64,000 nt of DNA from Numida meleagris (Eukaryota; Chordata; Aves; Galliformes; Numididae): contig NC_034410.1 in NCBI RefSeq assembly GCF_002078875.1, positions 102,802,138 through 102,866,137 of the forward strand, read 5' to 3'. The translations under genes and the position numbers were made by a program. Positions 50,001 to 59,000 of this stretch are shown here, one piece after another. Every line of letters starts with the position of its first letter. The stretch's first letter is position 1. The notes under the pieces are model-generated. The model had not been told where the DNA came from. It did no database searches and saw nothing but the letters and a program-made list of their open reading frames with translations.

Positions 50001-53000
50001 GCGGTACACTTGGTAGGAATATAATGTGGGATTAGAAAAAAAAAGAAACTTTGAGATTTAGCATCTGGGACTGTACAATAGGCTACATTTTTCCAGGGTA
50101 ATTGTTCGTTTTGTAAATCTGATACTGCTTATAATTCTTTGGCTGGGAGGCGGTACTGGGATTTAGTTTTAAATGGAAAACGCCTCTGGCTTTTAATTTT
50201 CTGGGCCCAGCAGTTTTCTGTTCTGGAATGGAGCCCTTGTTTCACACAGTTCATGTTTAGCTGCAGGGGTTTTAGTTTATAGCTTAGACTGGTTAAGCTT
50301 TTACTCCCAGAGGCCTCTGCATAGCAACTGTAGAAATCAACAAATAAGTTCATTTATGTCTGCAGCCTCCTCTCAGTAGCTGACTTTTTACATTTCCCAA
50401 TATCCATTTCCTGACTTTTCTAGCCTGAGAGAAAAAAGCTCCACTAATTGGAGCTTATTTTAATTGAGCCTTAATATTGGATCTCACTGGAGTTGCCCCC
50501 AGAGCTACTGGGAACAGAATGAAATGAAAGTACCTAAGGTTGAAGATGTGTGTGTATGTGTGTGTGAAATTTTTCACTTGACCTACAGATTCTTTTCCCT
50601 GCTGAATAAATCATCAAGCCTGTTCACATTTCTGATTAAGGATCTGACAGCAGATGATAATAAAGACAATTGAGGTGTGAGACGTGTGATACAGAGCTGA
50701 AGAAATTGGTTTCTATAGTTACTTGACTGATTTCATGCAATTTTTAAGGATCTTTGTGCTAAATGAGTGTGATTTTCTGAGCAACCTTTTTCCTTAACTG
50801 TGCCTCTTGAACTATGAAATTTGTTGTTGCTTAACATAGCTGCACTTGGCTCCTAGGTGCCAGGAGCAGCAGCAGGTTATTTATGAATGCTTTAAAGGCC
50901 CTTATTGTTTGGATTAATGTAGGAGCTGAGGCAAAACAAATGGAAATCCAGTAAAATAGTATTAGAATCAATGCTCTGGATTTGCACCAAAGTAGAAGAA
51001 ATTTGTAAAACGAGAGGAGAGAGAACTTGCTTTACCATCTATCTTTTAATTCCTTTTTCCTCTTTACAACTCTTTCTTCATGCCTACAGAATAATCTGTG
51101 AGTACAGAAGTTGCCTTAAAGCCCTTTCCAGTTTGCCTCATTGCCACCAGGTTCAGCAATCAGTGGGTAAATGCTGATTTGTCTTGTCTTGTAGGTGGCC
51201 TTAGTTCAGCATCATCTGATTGTTTTGGAGGTTTTTTGTTGAACCACTGCAAACCTGCATTTCAGAAATAAGTTTATGCAACTACTTTTCTCTTTTCCTC
51301 TGAACAATAGCACACAAGGTCTTGAAAAATATTCCATGACTCAGATATTTAGAATAGAAGGAATTTAAGAGTGTATTTTGGTTCTTGTATGTATACAAAA
51401 AAGTAGCCAACAGAGTGGAGAAGACTGCTTGAGTTCATATAAAGTTCTCTTGTTCATATCCTTTCCTGCTTCTTATCTTGTGCTAGATTAACATAGCCTG
51501 AATCGTGCTTGTCCTGTATTTTTGTCTGTGCTCCACTGTTCATAGAGAGCTCCAACTGTTTCATCAGAAGAAAAGTAGGCAGATATGCCACTTTGGACAA
51601 TGAAGGTCTTTTTGTGGGTATTGCCTTACCCTCTGCTCTCTTGAGTGTGGGGCAGCCAGAACTTCACCAGATTTCATGAGCAGTGCAGGAGACCCACCTC
51701 CTGTGCGAAAAGTGCTTTCTTTTGTCTGTTTCAAGGTTAGGTTGTAAAGAGCCCACATGAATCTTGAAACTTCATTGATGGTTTGGAGGTGCATGGTATA
51801 AAAATGCAAGCACAAGTAGGTCTGGAATATGAGCAAAACTGAAATTAACAAACATCCTGAAGTTGAAACTAGTATGGGATATGCTGGGATGAAAGCCTGG
51901 GAAGGCTCACCATTGTCATTCTTACTGGTCAAGCTGTGAGTGTAGCCTGCTCCTAGCAAACCGAAGGTGGGAATTGCAATTCCTCTGTCAGCTGGAATCG
52001 AATCCCTTCCAGGCAATTCTGGTTGAGTATCCACTAGAAAGGGTAATCTAATTGTCCCCTTGTAGGTCTTAAAGAATGAATATGGGTCTTCCTTCCTCAA
52101 AGCTATCTTCCATATGTTAATGGTGACCTGCTGGGAAGAGGGAGAGGGTGTGGGGTAGTGGCACTGGACATTCTGGGTATTTTCTAAAGCAGTGTTTCCC
52201 AAAATGCAGGGTGTATATTGTAACAATGAATACTTTTAAATCTAGGATGTGCTGTCATCCAGTAGCTGGGGGCAGCTTCTTGAAATTGCTGGAAGTGCAT
52301 CCAGAGACTTGGCAGTGGATTCTTTTATCTAAAAGACTATACATAATTGCTGTGACCTTCTTGTCCCTTTTCGCATGACCTATTACCTAAAAATTCCCCT
52401 ATACTAAGTCATTTGTTTTGCTATATTCTTAGTCTATGTAGCTTGCAATGAATTAAGTCTTTGACTTCCCCCTTTCACCTGTTTCAGCAAATTTTAATAG
52501 CTACAGAAAGTGCACATTCTTTCTGAAACAGCTGCTAGGCTTGCCTGAAGCTGCTCCTTTATCCTCTCAAGAATTTTGTCCTTGCTCACCTCATAGGCCA
52601 GCTCTTTGTATAACAGCATTTCCAAAGCCTGGATAAATTGCTCCTGCTCTTCGTTCACCTTTAGCTGCCACTTCAAACTGAGAAGGATGCAGTCCTTGCA
52701 CTGTCCCTGATGCTTGTACTTTTAAACTTCATTTTTTTCAGGTGCCTTCTGCTACTTCATGTTCTACTTCCAACTATACTTCTAGTTATAAACAATATTC
52801 AATCGATGCAATTCTTGCTGCTGTATTTATAGCTTATCTCTAGCCTCCTTTCTTCTCTGAGAGGAGATTATTTAACTAAGTGTAGGATGCTATCAGGTGA
52901 GCAAGCATGCTATATGCATAGTACATCAAAGACAACCTGTAAAAATGTCAGTATGCGTCAGTGTACTGTAAATTTAAATACAAACTGTAATCTTTTGTTC

Positions 53001-56000
53001 TTCCGTGTCATCTTGAAAAGTGAGTCTGTTCCTACAGCAATAGGAAGTTTAAGGATGAGACTGGGCAAGCCATTCAGATTTTTTGTGTGCTTGTTCAGGT
53101 TAAGCAGGTGAACAAGTATCGTACTGATAGCATCTTTGTTTAATCTGTAATAGTGGCCTTCAACTCTTTTCTTACCTTGATGCACCCTGCAGTGAAAAAG
53201 GGGAGCAGCTGCAGCTTGAACATGGGGAAGAGCATGTGGAGTACCTACCTGATGATAAACAGCAAGCTTGCCTGCTCCCTTCCTTGCTGTTCTGGCTACT
53301 TTGAATTCTAATGACTGCACCGGTCTTTCTAGTCCTGTGTTCCTAGAACTCATTTTATTATGATTTTGATGCAGATGCTGAAAGATGGCAGCAGATGAGA
53401 TACTGAGAAAATTCTGTGCCTTTATCATTAACTGTTTTGGAGGAAAAGATCAAACACTACTTTTCTGTAAAGACAAAATAAACCCCACAGAAAACACCAA
53501 AGTCAGCATGATTCCCGTGTATTCCTGGGTATTATATAACAGCTGAAATACTGTTGTTCTGTATTATCTTTTTTCCAAAATTGTCTCACTTTTTTTTCTA
53601 TTTCATGTGTCCATCCTAACTCTTTCCCTTTTTCCCCTCACATTCTCAGATAACTCTAACTTGATTCTTCTCCCTGACATCTCCAACTCTCAATTTTCAA
53701 GCTGTTGAATTGTTTCCTCTCCTACCCACAACTCTTCTGCTTTTTCTATATTTAGTCTTCTGGATCTAATGGTTGGAATTTTGTAATAACCACTCTTGTG
53801 GCAGGGGAAAAGAAAATTCTTCATTTTCCTTTCCAGTCCAAAAAAGCAAATAAGATCTCATTGCCATAAATGGCCTTTTCATGGGCCTTCAGTGATCTCC
53901 TGAGAGCTTCTGCTTAATTACCTGATTTATATTGCCTTTATTTTCCTGTAGTGTTTCTTACCTGCTTCTGCAGTATTTGAAAAAACGTGATTATTGAGCA
54001 GGCATAGTTTTTTGGGTTTTTTTTTTTGCCCTGCAGGGTAGTCCTACAAGTAAGAAATGGCCATCATCTGAAAATTAGTGTGTGATGTGTCTTCTCGAAT
54101 GTTAGAAATGGAAGTCCTTCTGAAGGTTAGATTATTAAATGAACTGAAAAGTGAACCAAATGCCTATTTATGTGGTTGTCATCCTAGTATTCTGAAGATG
54201 GATAAGAAAAGAGCAGCTGAGGTACTATTAAGAATATTTTAAAACCAGCTGTATGGAAGATAATAGCAAGTATTTTTTTCTGAAAAGCAAAAGCCCCCCC
54301 TCAACACTCCATTAAATATGTTTTGGGGTTAAATAACCTTTTCACAGTTTCTTTGAGAGACTGTAATGGACATGTAATTGTCTGAAAGTATGGGTTAGAT
54401 TTAGAAACTCTTAATAGAAGAAATGTTAGGACTACAAATAATGACAAAAATACAGTAACAGCCAGTTATTTTTGTGCCAAGGGCAATCATTTGGTGGAAT
54501 GCATGGTGAGATGGAGAAATCTGCATGTGGAAGATGTCTTAAACATTCTTTAGTGTTGAGAGAGACTCCCAAGAGTGAGTGAACGCACAGTGTTACACCA
54601 GCTGAAAATCTTCAAGGTGTTGTAGGTTTGTAAGGACTGTGACTGGTTTTAAAGTAATGTCTTGCAAGGGCTGGCTACAGTCCTGTTATAGAATCATAGA
54701 ATCATAGAATCACCAAGGTTAGAAAAGACCTCCAAGATCATCCAGTCTGCCTACCACCAAGATTTCCCCACTAAGCCGTGTCCCTTAGTATGACATCTGA
54801 ATGCTTCTTGAACACCTCCATGGATGGTGAGTCCATCGTCTCCCTGGACAGCCTATTCCAGTGCCTGACCACTCTTGGAGAAGAAATATTTTCTAATATC
54901 TAACCTGAATCTCCCCTGGCATAACTTGAGGCCATTCCCTCTCATCTTATTGCTAGTTATGCGGGAGAAGAGGCCAACCCTCACCTTGCCACAACTTCTT
55001 TTCGGGTAGTTGTAGAGAGCGATAAGGTCTCCCCTGAGCCTCCTCTTCTGCGGACTGAACAATCCCAGTTCCCTCAGCTGCTCCCCATAAGACTTGTGCT
55101 CCAGACCCCTCACAGCTTTGTTGCCCTTCTCTGGACGTGCTCAAGAACCTCAAGGTCTTTCTTGTAGCGAGGGGCCCAAAACTGAGCACAGTACTCAAGG
55201 TGCGGCCTCACCAGGGCTGAATAGAGGGAGATGGTCATTTCCCTGCTCCTGCTGGCAACACTATTTCTGATAAAAGCCAGGATGCAATTGGCCTTCTTGG
55301 CTTTCTGGGCATACTGCTTGCTCATGTTCAGCCAAGCGTTGACCAACAACCCCAGATCCATTTCTTCTGCTGTGGTAATGCAGGTCTGGTGGTAATAATG
55401 AGCAGTCTTCTCACAAAGAGCATCAGAAGCAATGAAAACTAAGGGGTAGCGGATAGCTTTGTTGGGGTGCTGTTGCCTTTTTCTTGGCCTCACAATAGAA
55501 TTAGCCTCAGCTGTGTCCAACAACATGCATAAAGAGAGCTTGATGCTCTCTTGCTGCTGGGTGGTAGACACACGTGAACTTCTCTGGGCCTCTAAGTAAG
55601 GCAAACTGATGGGACTGTGCAGGGTAGAGCACACTGCAGTTGTTCTAGAGAGCACAGAAATACATCAGTATTTGTTAAAAAGCTGGTAAAATGAAATATG
55701 CAATCCAGACCTGAGGAATTCTTAACAAGAATGGGCAAAATTAGGGTGCAGTAACTTCTTCGCCTTATTTAATTCTGTAGGTGCCTAGTTATTTATATAT
55801 TAGAAAATGTCAAGTATCAACTGAAGGAGAATCAAAACTAAACCACTCTTCTGTTTTTCTATTTTTTTTAACCTGTGGTAGATTGCTTCATGGTTGTGTT
55901 GCTAAAATTTTCTGTTATTTTCCAGGAGATCTTGTTGCAACCCTTAGGTATAAATATTTAAGGCACCTGGTTTTGGAGGACACAGCTAATTTAGGGCCTG

Positions 56001-59000
56001 TTTTGCCACTGAAGCATCTATATGGAATATTAACTTGAAAGAAATCTACAGTATTGTGTACGACTCTCTAAGTTAGGCTGCATATCTGCTCAGTGCATAC
56101 TATTCTGCCTTTCTACTTTTAAATTACAACAGAGGGGGAAGCCAGTAGAAACTAATTGTATGGCTAATTAGAACAGTTTGAAAGGAAGCAATTGCAAGAA
56201 GAGAAATTGCGTTATAGGCAAGAGGAGAGGATGGTAAATGTTTAAATATGCTGCCTTCAAATGTCAGTTTTCTTCAGAGAATGCCCCCCATATGAGAACT
56301 CTGCTTTTCAGCAGCATTCAACCTGTAGGGCAGAACATTTTGTATAGAAAAGGTAGTGGCTGGAGGCAGTAATGCTCATTGAGCTTTATGACAACCAATG
56401 TGAGAGGCTGAGAACCAAAAACAGATTTTTAAGGTTTATTTTTCATTTTTGTCACAAGTTCCTTAAAATGCTTAAAGGGAGTGCAAAAAAATTGGAAAGC
56501 TTTCTTCCAAAGACAATGAAGGGGAGAAGCAACTGAGAACAACAGGAAGATTTTAAATTTGATGGAGTACACAGTGAAACACAACGAAACTAAAGTTGAA
56601 AAAGGTGGTTGAAAAAGAAAAAGAACAGATAAAAAGACGGGAACTCATTTCAGTGCGTTATGTGCCCCACTTTAAAGGACTAAATGTTAAGGTACTTAAA
56701 ACATATAGTAAAGGGCAATAGTATATACCCACGTAGGTGTTCAGCTGCAAGCTAGTAAAAAGGAAATGTTGTCATTTGGTGACAGTTGCTTCGCCTTATC
56801 TGTAATATTTTAATATTAATTTATTGTTTAATTTCTTCATTGTGGAAGCTGGAAGTATTTGAGTCTTATATCTCTTATGTATGCCTGTAGCCCTTACTTC
56901 CCCACCCCACCCCCGCACAAGTCCTATACAAATTCTTGTTCATCTGCTTTAGTGCTTTTATTACTCCTGATGTACTTATTGCTGGGTAGCACACATAACC
57001 CTTAGGCATACATTAACTTGTCTTCAGCCTTTCCTGCTTTCCTTTCCTGCCAGTTCTTCTGTTACTTTAAATATTTTATTTAATCTGTCCCATACTCTGT
57101 CAGCCTACGACATCGTACATGGAGACATCCCAATCCCTGCTCTTTCTTGATATTAAAATCAGTATCTTCTAGGCACACCTTTTAGTCTCTTCGCCTGTAT
57201 CAGTTAAAACCAAATCCAGAATTCCAGTGTTTAGCTTCTCATCTGTCTTAGCACCATTTCGTCTGAGCTCATTTCCATCTGTACGTCTCTACTTGTTACT
57301 GCGTTGCCAAGACTGCTTTGCTTCTTTTTTTCCCCTAAACATAACTTCCTAGTGCTTAGATTTTTTTTTCCCTCCACTTCTCAGATTTTTCTCTGTTTTT
57401 CCTAGTATTTTGTATATCAGAACTCCTGCAGATATGAGCAGTGGCATTAATTTCTTCAGATGCATGTCATCTGCTAGCGTTGTGCTGGATGAGTGCCATT
57501 GGCTCTTCTTTAACTTCAGACCTGTTACTGACAATCTAGAGAGTAAAGGTTTCGTGAACTTTTTCTTCTGTGAAAGCTTATGCCAAATACTGGAATCATG
57601 TTCTGCTTTGTGACTGAACATGAGCGCTTTTGTTACTCCTTTTCAAAAGTGAAGATGTATTCAGCAAGGTAGCTCTCCTTTTTCCCTACTTGATGTCAGT
57701 CACCTGCTGCCATTTGCTTCATGGATTAGTTGGTGTCAATGAGTTTACTTTATTTCTAGTAGAGTATACTTTCTCCTTCCTTCTGTTGTGCACAAGGGAT
57801 TCTTCCGTGCAGGTTTAGGGAAAACTTTATTTCCATGGCTTGAATTATTGGAGCTTTGATAATGTGAACAATCGCATGCTATGTACTTTTTGACTCAAAA
57901 GTCTTAAAAGCAGCATGTAGTATCAACTTTAAAAAGTCTCAACACTTCATCCCAAGTGCTTCTTGTTGTCAGCTTGAAATTTAATTGTTAATATTAAAAT
58001 GCCACCAAAAATGTCATTGATGTAACAGTAAAAATAGATATTGCATATTTTCTGAAATGTGGATATGAGGCATCGTGACTACAATTTCTGTGAGCAGAAA
58101 AAGAAATATTTTCCTCAGTAGAGGATTGAGTGAAGAACAGAGAGGTCAATTTGAAAACCTTTCATTTTGTGTGATTACAGCCATGCTGCAAATGCCATTT
58201 CAGTATAAGGGAGGCCTTTAAAACATACCTTACTTCTTGATTTGTGCTGCAGGTCAGATTAGCTAAAATGGTTATTGTGTCACCCTAGAGATTCTTGCTT
58301 GCTGCAAGACCAGACTTTAAACCCTATTTTTATTATTAAAAAGGCCAGCAGCAACAAAGACTATTTTACAAGTTCTGAGACGTTTTCATAGCAATTTGAT
58401 CTTTATACACAGGTTTTTAGAACTCTTTGTACTGTAATTCTTTATGTATGTAAAAATCAGGAAAGGGGGAGCAGGAGCACTCATCTGCCTCTTGCCTGGA
58501 GCTTGTCCCCTCTTCACGCTGATCCTGAGGAATGAATTTGGGATGGAACATGCATTCGACTCCTATGTCATGGTGAAACAGCAGCATCTTTCAGTAGATG
58601 AAGTAGGTCAGATTGAGGGGAGAAACCAGCTGGTTGTGGGTCAACATATGACAGGTTCACCCAGCCCCTCTTGAATTGCCATTATACACTTCTGTCTTGA
58701 AGAAAAAAAAAAATCTGTTTTCAAGATACAAGTCTGAATGTGACAGTTTCTATTTATATCCTATTTTATTCAGAGATACCAATATTAAAAAAGCAGCCCC
58801 AAGAAGGGAAACAATGCTAGATGTATTTTCTCTGCTTTATATTTCAATGTGGTGTATATACTTGTCTTAAGGTCTTTTGCATATTGCAATGATCTTTCTG
58901 CCCTAATTTGTGTGCTACAAATATGCTGGTTAAAAGAGACTTGACTCAGCATAGTTGCCTCTTGCTTTTTCCTAATTTTGTTAAGGAAAATGCAACAGTA

